A DNA stretch of 64,000 nucleotides, from the NCBI RefSeq assembly GCF_030812195.1, contig NZ_JAUSSF010000002.1:372001-436000 (forward strand). The letters are read 5' to 3'. The DNA comes from Chryseobacterium lathyri. Lineage in GTDB: Bacteria; Bacteroidota; Bacteroidia; Flavobacteriales; Weeksellaceae. Made by a program: the position numbers and the translations under genes. Positions 43,559-50,973 of the stretch are shown here, one piece after another. The first letter of the stretch is position 1, and each line of letters begins with the position of its first letter. The notes under the pieces are model-generated. The model ran no database searches and had not been told where the DNA came from. It worked only from the letters and a program-made list of their open reading frames with translations.

Positions 43559-43921
43559 ATGAAGCTGTTTCACATTCTTGCAGTCATTTTTTGTTTAGGA
43601 ATTTTTTTAGTTCCTAAAGACAGCTTTTACTCTCAATCGATGCAAGATACCTGCTGTAAAGCCAAGTCTGAGCAGAGCGACGACTGCTGCAAAAATCACA
43701 CTTCAGAAGATAGTAAGGACAACACAACAAAATCTTCATGTAATGACGATTGCTGTTCAACGTGCGTTGCATGCTATACTTATATAGAAACTCCGTTTTC
43801 AAAGAATTTACATTTTGAGCTGTCTTATTACAAAGCGAATAAGAATCCACAGTTCCAATATTCACCCCCTCATTTATCAGACCGTTTAAAAGAGATCTGG
43901 CAACCTCCTAAACTAGGTTAA
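43559..43921 (+). CDS. Small secreted Cys-rich protein
   Basis: A 120-residue protein with a hydrophobic N-terminal signal (MKLFHILAVIFCLGIFLVPK). The mature part has nine cysteines in a cluster: Cys32/33, 43/44, 61, 65/66, 69 and 72, mostly as CC pairs, in a Lys/Asp/Ser-rich context. It ends with a Pro-rich, aromatic tail (QYSPPHLSDRLKEIWQPPK). Proteins of this kind with CC and PP motifs are found beside metal-related TonB receptors in Bacteroidota; a role as periplasmic metal carrier for the neighbouring receptor is inference. It begins 18 nt behind the lipoprotein gene. Confidence 0.78.
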   Translation: MKLFHILAVIFCLGIFLVPKDSFYSQSMQDTCCKAKSEQSDDCCKNHTSEDSKDNTTKSSCNDDCCSTCVACYTYIETPFSKNLHFELSYYKANKNPQFQYSPPHLSDRLKEIWQPPKLG

Positions 43922-43935
43922 TTATCCAACTGATC

Positions 43936-43965
43936 GTCCGTTAAATATTTTAATGGACAGTTTTT
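43936..43965 (+). terminator. Hairpin between Cys-rich gene and HMA receptor
   Basis: 10-bp stem GTCCGTTAAA / TTTAATGGAC (one G-T pair) with loop TAT, then AGTTTTT. It would act as a partial terminator or attenuator inside the metal locus. Confidence 0.6.
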
Positions 43966-43988
43966 AATTAATCTAAATTTTAAAACAA

Positions 43989-46673
43989 ATGAAATTATAT
44001 ATTTCCAAGTTTATTCTTGGGCTATTGATCCTGTCTGTACAATTTATATCAGCACAAAACCTTTTAAAAAGCCAGTTTAAAGTCAAAGGAAACTGCGAAA
44101 TGTGCCAATCAAGAATAGAAGAAGCAGCCAAAAAAGCAGGTGCTAAATCCGCTGTTTACTCCATTGATCTGCAGATTTTAACCCTGGAAACAGACCGCAA
44201 AGTTTCCACAGACGAAATTTTAAAGAAAGTTGCCGATGCAGGCCATGACAATGAAAAGTTCAAATCACCCGATGATACTTATAAAGGTCTTCCGGGGTGC
44301 TGTCATTACGAAAGGGATCTTCAGCCTTCTCCTACAGAAGCTCAAGAGCATCACACTAAAAAAGAAAATGAGTTTTATGTAAAAGGAAATTGCGGCTCAT
44401 GCAAATCCAGAATCGAGAAAGCCGCAAAAACAGCTGGTGCCGATTCCGCAGAATGGAGCGCAGAAAAGCAGACAGTCATTTTAAATTTTGACCCTTCGAA
44501 AACATCATCAGATAAGGTTTTAAAAGCTATTGCCGATGCCGGTCATGACAATGAAAAATACAAGACATCTGATGCTGTTTACAAGAACCTTCCGGGATGT
44601 TGCCTGTACGACAGAGATATTCCTTTTGGAGATGCCAATCCAAAGGTGCATTTCGAGGAAGAGGCAAAACATGATGACCACAAAGATCATGAACCTGCTC
44701 CTACTGAAAGCCATGAGCAGCCCGGGAAAAATATTGAAGGCGTTACCATTACCGGTTCAAAAGCAGCGACTGCATTAAGCAAAAAGGAAGCAGGCCTTGT
44801 TTTTAATATTGATAAGAAAGAATTATTGAAAGCAGCTTGCTGTAACCTCTCCGAAAGCTTTGAAACCAATGCAACCGTAGATGTTTCATTCAGCAATGCC
44901 GTTACGGGAACCAAACAGCTGAAAATGCTCGGCCTGGATCAAAAATACACAAGTTTAACGAAGGAACTTCTTCCGGAGATCAGAGGATTAGCCTCGGCTT
45001 ATGGGCTGAATTTCATTCCCGGTCGATGGATCGAAAGCATTCAGCTGACAAAAGGCGGCAGTACAGTAACAAACGGTTACGAAAGTATCACAGGGCAGAT
45101 TAATACTGAACTTCTGAAAAATGCCAAGGAACCAGAAACTTCTTTGAATATTTTCGCTGATTTTAACGGAAGAGCTGAAGCCAATATCACCAGTGTCTCT
45201 CCTATCAATGAAAAATGGTCACAGACATTCTTATTGCACGGAAACGGAACTTTCGGAGATACGGATATGAATGATGATACTTTCTTGGACAGACCGAAAG
45301 GAACGCAGATCAATGCAGCCTATCTCCTTAATTATAACGACTTGGAAAAGTCAGGATTCGGGTCTCATTTCGGAATCAATTTTATCCGGGATGAGAGAAC
45401 AGCCGGACAGGTAGGCTTCGATAAGAAACTGGGGCAGGATAAACAGCCTGCTTACGGTGTAGGCATTGATATTTCAAGATTCCAGGTTTGGAATAAAACA
45501 GGATATGTTTTTAAAGGAAAACCTTACCAGAGCTTAGGCTGGATGAACCAGTATGTGTACCATCAGCAGGACAGCTTTTTCGGACTGAGAAATTATGCCG
45601 GAAAGCAGCATACTTATTATTCAAATTTAATCTTTGAAAGCATTATCGGGAATACGAATCATAAGTATAAGGCCGGAGCGAGCTTTTTGTATGACGGATA
45701 TGAGGAAACTTATCTAAAGGACGATATGAAAAGAAATGAAATCGTTCCCGGAATTTTTGCAGAATATACGCTGACAGGATTAAAATATACTTTGGTAGCA
45801 GGAGCCCGGGCAGATTTTCATAATCTTGCAGGAACTCAGTTTACCCCAAGAATTAATTTTAAATATGATTTTACACCTCAGACGATCTTAAGACTTTCTG
45901 CCGGAAGAGGATTCAGAACAGCTAATGTTTTTGCGGAAAACCAACAGTATTTTGCATCAAACAGAAATATTCAGATTTTGCAGAATGGCGGAAATATTTA
46001 TGGATTGAGACCTGAAATTGCATGGAACTACGGAGCCAGCTTACAGCAGGAGTTCAAGCTTTTTGGAAGGAAGTCTTCCATCGTGGCAGATTTTTTCAGG
46101 ACCGATTTCCAGGATCAGGTGCTTGTTGATCTTGACCGTTCCCCGCAACAGCTTACTTTTTATAATTTAGAAGGAAAATCTTTTGCAAATTCTTTCCAGA
46201 CGCAGTGGGATTTTACACCTTTCAAAAACTTTGACGTAAGACTTGCTTATAAATATTACGATGTTCAGGCAGATTATATTGATGGTAGAAGAACAGTTCC
46301 TTTTATGGCCAAACACAGAGGTTTTGTGAATCTTGCCTATGCAACGAATAAAAATAATAAAGGCGGATTCTGGAGTTTTGATACGACCCTGAATTGGGTA
46401 GGAAAACAGAGGCTTCCCAATACATTAAGCAACCCTGCTGAATTCCAATTGCCTGTATATTCTGATTCTTACGCTGTTTTGAATGCACAGATCTCAAGGA
46501 ATTTCAATAAAAAGATCAGAGCTTATTTAGGGGGAGAAAACCTTACGTCTTATTACCAGAAAAATGCAATTGTTGATTTCAGAAATCCTTTTGGAAATTA
46601 TTTTGATGGCGGGATGGTGTATGCTCCTATCATGAAAGCTAATTTTTATGTAGGACTGGATGTGACTTTCTAA
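43989..46673 (+). CDS. TonB-dependent receptor with two fused HMA metal-binding domains
   Basis: An 894-residue outer-membrane receptor with an unusual front. After the signal peptide (to about residue 22) come two tandem heavy-metal-associated domains, 28-105 with CEMC (Cys36, Cys39) and 127-205 with CGSC (Cys135, Cys138). Each ends in ADAGHDNEK and a LPGCC element, so the second looks like an internal duplication of the first. A His/Glu/Asp-rich linker (222-245) joins them to the TonB box/plug (GVTITGSKAA onward, with AACCNLSESFETNA, then GGSTVTNGYESITGQIN) and the barrel. HMA domains bind Cu+ or similar soft metals, so copper uptake or sensing is the likely role; the metal itself is inference. 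It follows a repeat lipoprotein and a Cys-rich protein. Confidence 0.9.
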   Translation: MKLYISKFILGLLILSVQFISAQNLLKSQFKVKGNCEMCQSRIEEAAKKAGAKSAVYSIDLQILTLETDRKVSTDEILKKVADAGHDNEKFKSPDDTYKGLPGCCHYERDLQPSPTEAQEHHTKKENEFYVKGNCGSCKSRIEKAAKTAGADSAEWSAEKQTVILNFDPSKTSSDKVLKAIADAGHDNEKYKTSDAVYKNLPGCCLYDRDIPFGDANPKVHFEEEAKHDDHKDHEPAPTESHEQPGKNIEGVTITGSKAATALSKKEAGLVFNIDKKELLKAACCNLSESFETNATVDVSFSNAVTGTKQLKMLGLDQKYTSLTKELLPEIRGLASAYGLNFIPGRWIESIQLTKGGSTVTNGYESITGQINTELLKNAKEPETSLNIFADFNGRAEANITSVSPINEKWSQTFLLHGNGTFGDTDMNDDTFLDRPKGTQINAAYLLNYNDLEKSGFGSHFGINFIRDERTAGQVGFDKKLGQDKQPAYGVGIDISRFQVWNKTGYVFKGKPYQSLGWMNQYVYHQQDSFFGLRNYAGKQHTYYSNLIFESIIGNTNHKYKAGASFLYDGYEETYLKDDMKRNEIVPGIFAEYTLTGLKYTLVAGARADFHNLAGTQFTPRINFKYDFTPQTILRLSAGRGFRTANVFAENQQYFASNRNIQILQNGGNIYGLRPEIAWNYGASLQQEFKLFGRKSSIVADFFRTDFQDQVLVDLDRSPQQLTFYNLEGKSFANSFQTQWDFTPFKNFDVRLAYKYYDVQADYIDGRRTVPFMAKHRGFVNLAYATNKNNKGGFWSFDTTLNWVGKQRLPNTLSNPAEFQLPVYSDSYAVLNAQISRNFNKKIRAYLGGENLTSYYQKNAIVDFRNPFGNYFDGGMVYAPIMKANFYVGLDVTF

Positions 46674-46742
46674 ATGTTCTTAACATTGAAGAGTGTAAAG
46701 AATCAACAGGTTGATTAATAAATCTTATCAACTAACAACTAT

Positions 46743-46775
46743 AAATAGACTGTTTCAGAACAGTCTATTTTTTTA
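46743..46775 (+). terminator. Terminator after the HMA receptor
   Basis: 12-bp stem AAATAGACTGTT / AACAGTCTATTT, loop TCAG, then a T run. Confidence 0.88.
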
Positions 46776-46881
46776 TTAAGTGAAACCGAGTTCGGGATAG
46801 GGATTAAATAAACGCAATGATAAACAAAGCTTTAAAAAAGCATTTAACAAAATCTCTTCTATAGATAAACATCTATAATTT

Positions 46882-46897
46882 ATCGATATATATCGAT
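46882..46897. repeat. 16-nt perfect palindrome
   Basis: ATCGATATATATCGAT, upstream of the broken small gene. Either an operator site or chance in AT-rich DNA. Confidence 0.35.
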
Positions 46898-46981
46898 GCT
46901 TTTTATAGGGAATTTTATTTTAGAAAGCTGTTACTTTGTACCAGTAAAATTAGCCAATGGGAAATTTTACAAGAAACAAAA

Positions 46982-47103
46982 ATGATGAAACAAAATATTG
47001 ATGTACAGATAACCTCAAGAACTTTTTGAAAACTTAAAAACACAAATAAAAGAAATTAACTTGGTTGAGAGGTTATTTGATACAAATAAAAAAGACTGTT
47101 TTT
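46982..47103 (+). pseudogene. Frameshifted remnant of a small HTH/excisionase-type gene
   Basis: The frame from ATG 46982 reads MMKQNIDVQITS and then runs into a stop at 47027-47029. In the next frame, from 47016, the sequence goes on as QELFENLKTQIKEI and NLVERLF until a stop at 47101-47103. Joined by a one-base shift at about 47015, the two give VQIT-QELFENLKTQIKEI, the kind of N-terminus that precedes the excisionase-like HTH of many Bacteroidota accessory regulators. The HTH part itself is missing. I take it as a decayed gene; the family is a guess from the opening residues. Confidence 0.4.
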
Positions 47104-47119
47104 AAAACAGTCTTTTTTT
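47088..47119. terminator. Bidirectional terminator before the cupin gene
   Basis: Stem AAAAAAGACTGTT / AACAGTCTTTTTT with a 5-nt loop. On the minus strand it lies 13 nt behind the cupin stop and closes the N-glycan locus. Confidence 0.87.
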
Positions 47120-47132
47120 AATTTTGCAAATA

Positions 47133-47630
47133 TTATCTTCCAAAATCATCCTGTACTCTTACAATATCGTCTTCATCCGAAGGATTGGAAGCATCAGTAT
47201 GCTGCCATATTTCCGCTACTACACCCCAACCGGATAAACCTATCAGCCTGTGTCTTTCACCCTGCTGAAGCTTGATCTGATCTTTTGGATGATATTCTTT
47301 CAGTTCACCTTCTTCATTGGTGGTGCTGGTTTTGATCCCAACCGTTCCTTCGACTACCTGCCATATCTCTGCTCTGCGGTGATGGTATTGCCAGCTTAGA
47401 CGGGCATTGGGAGCAACAAGAAGAATTTTAGGACTCAGTTTTCCTCCTATTTTTAGACTTTCTACATTAATTCCGTCAAAATACTGATTTGCAAAATCCT
47501 GTGCCTGATTTTCATCAATTACAAAAAAACCGCCCCAAGGTCTTGTACTGTCTTTTGCGGCAATGTTGAAACCCTGGGTTTCCAGAATTTTTGCTACTTT
47601 ATCGAATATTTCTGTTTTCTCTGCACTCAT
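47133..47630 (-). CDS. Cupin resembling type II mannose-6-phosphate isomerase
   Basis: A 165-residue single-domain cupin. The C-terminal core SWQYHHRRAEIWQVVEGTVGI, then QGERHRLIG, carries the metal-binding His/Glu ligands and matches the isomerase half of GDP-mannose pyrophosphorylase/mannose-6-phosphate isomerase (ManC). Flavobacterial copies are sometimes labelled phosphoheptose isomerase without biochemical backing. As last gene of a mannan-directed locus it probably interconverts mannose-6-phosphate and fructose-6-phosphate. It starts 50 nt behind the GH92 gene. The N-terminal 60 residues (STRPWGGFFVIDENQ) belong to the same family, so the protein is complete. Confidence 0.78.
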   Translation of the reverse strand: MSAEKTEIFDKVAKILETQGFNIAAKDSTRPWGGFFVIDENQAQDFANQYFDGINVESLKIGGKLSPKILLVAPNARLSWQYHHRRAEIWQVVEGTVGIKTSTTNEEGELKEYHPKDQIKLQQGERHRLIGLSGWGVVAEIWQHTDASNPSDEDDIVRVQDDFGR

Positions 47631-47680
47631 AATTTATTCCTGTTCTAAAATTATTTTTCAAATATAAAGTTTGTTAATCA

Positions 47681-49951
47681 TTATTCCTTTGACATTGAAT
47701 AAGGAAAGTCTTTTTCTTGTGAGCCTCTTTCTTTATTCGGCTTATTATCCATCTGAAATTCCAACATTGCTCCGTTCATCAGTTCTTTGTGGCTGAGCCA
47801 GTTTTTCGAATAAGACCTAAAGTTTACGTTTAATGATTTAACATATAGATTTTCAGCACTATTTTCCGGTGCTGCTATTACAATTTTCTTACCGTTTTCT
47901 AAATGGATCACAGCTTCTTTAAAAAGCGGCGCCCCTAAAACATACTGGTCTGTGGCTGGCGTTACCGGATAAAATCCTAAGGCTGAGAACACATACCACG
48001 CAGAAGTCTGCCCGTTATCTTCATCACCGCAATAGCCGTCCGGTGTTGCATAGTATAGTTTATCCATCACCTGTCTCGTCCAGTACTGTGTTTTGTATGG
48101 CGCTCCGGCATAGTTGTATAAATAGATCATATGCTGGATCGGCTGGTTTCCGTGGGCATACTGTCCCATATTCATGATCTGCATTTCACGGATTTCATGG
48201 ATGACACTTCCATAATAACTGGCGTCAAAGACTGGCGGAAGAGAGAAAACCTCATCCAGTTTAGCTTCAAATTTCTCTTTACCTCCCATCAATTTAGACA
48301 AACCGTCAATATCCTGGAACACTGACCATGTATAATGCCAGCTGTTTCCTTCTGTAAAGGCATCGCCCCATTTGAAGGGATTGAATGGAGACTGAAATTT
48401 TCCGTCTTTATTTTTTCCGCGCATCAGTCCGGATTCAGGATCGAAAACGTTTTTGTAGTTGTAGGATCTTTTTTTATAAATATCAATTTCAGAAGCAGGT
48501 TTTCCCAGTGCTTTTCCTAACTGGTAAATTGCAAAATCATCGTAGGCATATTCCAGGGTTCTGGCAGCATTTTCATTGATCTTTACATCGTAGGGAACGT
48601 ATCCTAAAGTATTGTAATACTGCACTCCTCTACGGCCTACAGCATCGATCGGGCCTTCATTATTGGCTCCATGTTTCACTGCCTGCCAAAGGGTTTCCAC
48701 ATCATACCCGCGAAGTCCTTTGATGTAAGCATCAGCAACAACTGAAGCGGAATTGTTTCCTATCATAATATCGGAATATCCCGGGCTGCTCCACTCCGGG
48801 AGAAATCCTCCTTCCTTAAAAGTATTGACTAAGCCTTCCTGCATTTCAACATTGATGCTTGGGTAGACCAGGTTCAGAAAAGGATACAGGGCACGGAAAG
48901 TATCCCAAAAACCTGTTCCTGCGAACATTTTTCCATCCAGTATTTTTCCGTTGTAAGGACTCCAGTGCTTTACTTTGTTGTCGGCATCGATCTCGTATAA
49001 TTTCTGAGGGAAGAACAATGTTCTGTAAAGAGAGGAATAGAATGTTCGGATCTGCTGATCTGTTCCGCCTTTCACTTCAATTCTGCCTAAAGTTTTATTC
49101 CAGATATTCTTAGCATCTGTTTTTACCTGCTCAAAATTTCTGCTTCCAATTTCTCTCTTCAGATTCAGTTCTGCTTGTTCGAAACTGATGAATGAGGAAG
49201 CTGTTCTTGCGTAAACACTTTCTTTATTTTTTAATTTAAATCCAACAATTGCCCCGGCATGTTCGCTTGTAATTTCTAACTGATTCTTTACAAACATGCT
49301 GTCTTTCCAGGTAGTCGTTAAATCAAAATCTTTATCAAACTGAATGACAAAGTAGTTTTTGAAATTATTATATTTTCCTCTGGAATATTTTGTGGTATAC
49401 CCTAGGATTTTTCTTTCTTTAGGGAGAATTTTGACGTAGGAACCTTTGTTTAATGCATCAATTACGACATAAGCACTGTCTGTTTTTGGGAAATCAAATT
49501 TGAAAAAAGCTGCTCTTTCCGTTGGGGTAAGTTCTGTCGTCACATTAATATCTGCCAGATAAACGCTGTAGCTGTAAGGCTTAGCATTCTCAGCTTTATG
49601 GCTGAACCAGCTTGCCCGTTCTTCCTCCTTAAATTTTAGTTTACCGACTCCCGGCATGATGGCAAAAGCACCATAATCATTCATCCATGGAGATGGCTGA
49701 TGGGTCTGCTTGAATCCTTTTATCTTGTCTGCATCATAGGTATAAGCCCATCCGTCACCCATTTTTCCGGTTTGCGGAGTCCAGAGATTCATTCCCCATG
49801 GCAAGCCTATGGCGGGATAGGTATTCCCATTGGATAAAGACGGTTTGGACTGTGTACCCATCAAAGGATTCACATAATCTGCAGGAAATATTTCCTGGCT
49901 AAACGCAAAGACATTTAATAGAATAAAAAAAGTTGAAAATAGAGACTTCAT
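47681..49951 (-). CDS. GH92 alpha-mannosidase (first copy)
   Basis: A 756-residue exported calcium-dependent exo-alpha-mannosidase; signal peptide to about residue 18 (NVFAFSQ). The N-terminal beta-sandwich opens with ADYVNPLMGTQ, and the (alpha/alpha)6 barrel carries GTGFWDTFRALYP and the C-terminal catalytic region DEDNGQTSAWYVFSALGFYPVTP with its acid/base Asp residues. It differs from the second copy in the substrate loop (QTHQPSPWMNDYGAF instead of HNHLSGTGWADLGDI), so it probably cleaves another linkage. Family members act on alpha-1,2, 1,3, 1,4 or 1,6 mannose, and the linkage cannot be fixed from sequence. No lipobox. Confidence 0.93.
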   Translation of the reverse strand: MKSLFSTFFILLNVFAFSQEIFPADYVNPLMGTQSKPSLSNGNTYPAIGLPWGMNLWTPQTGKMGDGWAYTYDADKIKGFKQTHQPSPWMNDYGAFAIMPGVGKLKFKEEERASWFSHKAENAKPYSYSVYLADINVTTELTPTERAAFFKFDFPKTDSAYVVIDALNKGSYVKILPKERKILGYTTKYSRGKYNNFKNYFVIQFDKDFDLTTTWKDSMFVKNQLEITSEHAGAIVGFKLKNKESVYARTASSFISFEQAELNLKREIGSRNFEQVKTDAKNIWNKTLGRIEVKGGTDQQIRTFYSSLYRTLFFPQKLYEIDADNKVKHWSPYNGKILDGKMFAGTGFWDTFRALYPFLNLVYPSINVEMQEGLVNTFKEGGFLPEWSSPGYSDIMIGNNSASVVADAYIKGLRGYDVETLWQAVKHGANNEGPIDAVGRRGVQYYNTLGYVPYDVKINENAARTLEYAYDDFAIYQLGKALGKPASEIDIYKKRSYNYKNVFDPESGLMRGKNKDGKFQSPFNPFKWGDAFTEGNSWHYTWSVFQDIDGLSKLMGGKEKFEAKLDEVFSLPPVFDASYYGSVIHEIREMQIMNMGQYAHGNQPIQHMIYLYNYAGAPYKTQYWTRQVMDKLYYATPDGYCGDEDNGQTSAWYVFSALGFYPVTPATDQYVLGAPLFKEAVIHLENGKKIVIAAPENSAENLYVKSLNVNFRSYSKNWLSHKELMNGAMLEFQMDNKPNKERGSQEKDFPYSMSKE

Positions 49952-49967
49952 GATATCGTTTTATTAA

Positions 49968-50834
49968 TTATCTGTTGCTTTTCTTCAAAGCATAACCTGC
50001 AGCACCGAGAATGGCCGCATCTTCAAAAATAGCGGAAATTTTAATAGGAAGGTTGATTTTATGCTCTTCCAGATGTTGATTTAACCTGTTTTTAAAGTAA
50101 GGATAAATTTTTGCGATGTTTCCACCTATGACCAAAACTTCAGGATCATATTTTCTGACATACTTCACAATGAATTCCGCAAATGAATCTGCATAATCAT
50201 CAAATATTTTGGTCTGAATATCTTCAGGCTTATCCAATAAGTCTTTGGTTCCGGATATTTCCCCTCCTGTTAAAACTTTATAATATTTTACAAACCAACG
50301 CGTTGCAAGATAATCTTCACAGATAGACTCTTTGAAAGGTGCATCCCACAGATCTTCATCCGTTGCTTCTTTTCCGTTGTAAAAAGCGGTTCCCAGTCCT
50401 GTTCCTAAGGTCACTCCAAAGATTCTGCTGTACTCTTGTACACCCCCTCCAAAAACTTCTCCTTCAAGAAAGGCTCCTGCATCATTTACAAAATGAATCT
50501 GATCAGGGGAAACGGAGAGCCTTTCAGCCAATTCTTTTTTAATATTGACCTGATAGATATCGATAAATTTTCCCTGCTGCATCAGCGAAATTCCGTTTTC
50601 ATAATCAAAAGGACCGGGCATGGCTATACCGATCAAAAGGTCTTTTTTAACCAAATCAACAGCTACTTTTTCAATGGCTGAAATCCAGGCAGAAAAAATA
50701 ACCTCCTTTTGTCCAAAAGAATCCACATGTTCTCTTACATAGGTAGAAGTAATGATTTTACGTTTTTCAGGATCAACCTGTGCCATGGTTATGTGCGAGC
50801 CTCCAATGTCTATTCCTACTATATTCTGCATCAT
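49968..50834 (-). CDS. ROK family sugar kinase
   Basis: A 288-residue cytoplasmic kinase of the ROK family: phosphate motif GIDIGGSHITM at the N-terminus, catalytic-region FVNDAGAFLEGE, GVTLGTGLGTAFY and a C-terminal LVIGGNIAKIYPYF. The zinc motif C-x-C-G-x2-G-C of ROK repressors and many glucokinases is not present, and there is no DNA-binding domain, so it is an enzyme. Similar proteins are annotated as polyphosphate glucokinase or fructokinase. Between GH92 and endoglycosidase genes it most likely phosphorylates mannose or GlcNAc released from N-glycans; this is inference. Either of two first Met codons can start it. Confidence 0.85.
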   Translation of the reverse strand: MMQNIVGIDIGGSHITMAQVDPEKRKIITSTYVREHVDSFGQKEVIFSAWISAIEKVAVDLVKKDLLIGIAMPGPFDYENGISLMQQGKFIDIYQVNIKKELAERLSVSPDQIHFVNDAGAFLEGEVFGGGVQEYSRIFGVTLGTGLGTAFYNGKEATDEDLWDAPFKESICEDYLATRWFVKYYKVLTGGEISGTKDLLDKPEDIQTKIFDDYADSFAEFIVKYVRKYDPEVLVIGGNIAKIYPYFKNRLNQHLEEHKINLPIKISAIFEDAAILGAAGYALKKSNR

Positions 50835-50973
50835 ACTATTTCTTTATTTTTCTCTGTAATAATTCTTTTCCTTAAAAGAGGACAGACAGGAAAGTATTTA
50901 TACTCCCCGCCTGCCCATCCTAAAATCCCCTAATTTTATTTCTACTTTTTATACGTCCACGAGGATTAAGCTT

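Larger units (their letters stand above)
46674..47132. other. 459-nt region without intact gene
   Basis: Contains a terminator for the HMA receptor (46743-46775), a perfect 16-nt palindrome (46882-46897), a frameshifted small HTH-type gene (46982-47103) and a bidirectional terminator (47088-47119) that also serves the cupin gene. Both terminators use the same core stem, AGACTGTT / AACAGTCT, which suggests that the region arose by duplication or by insertion and decay. Confidence 0.6.
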
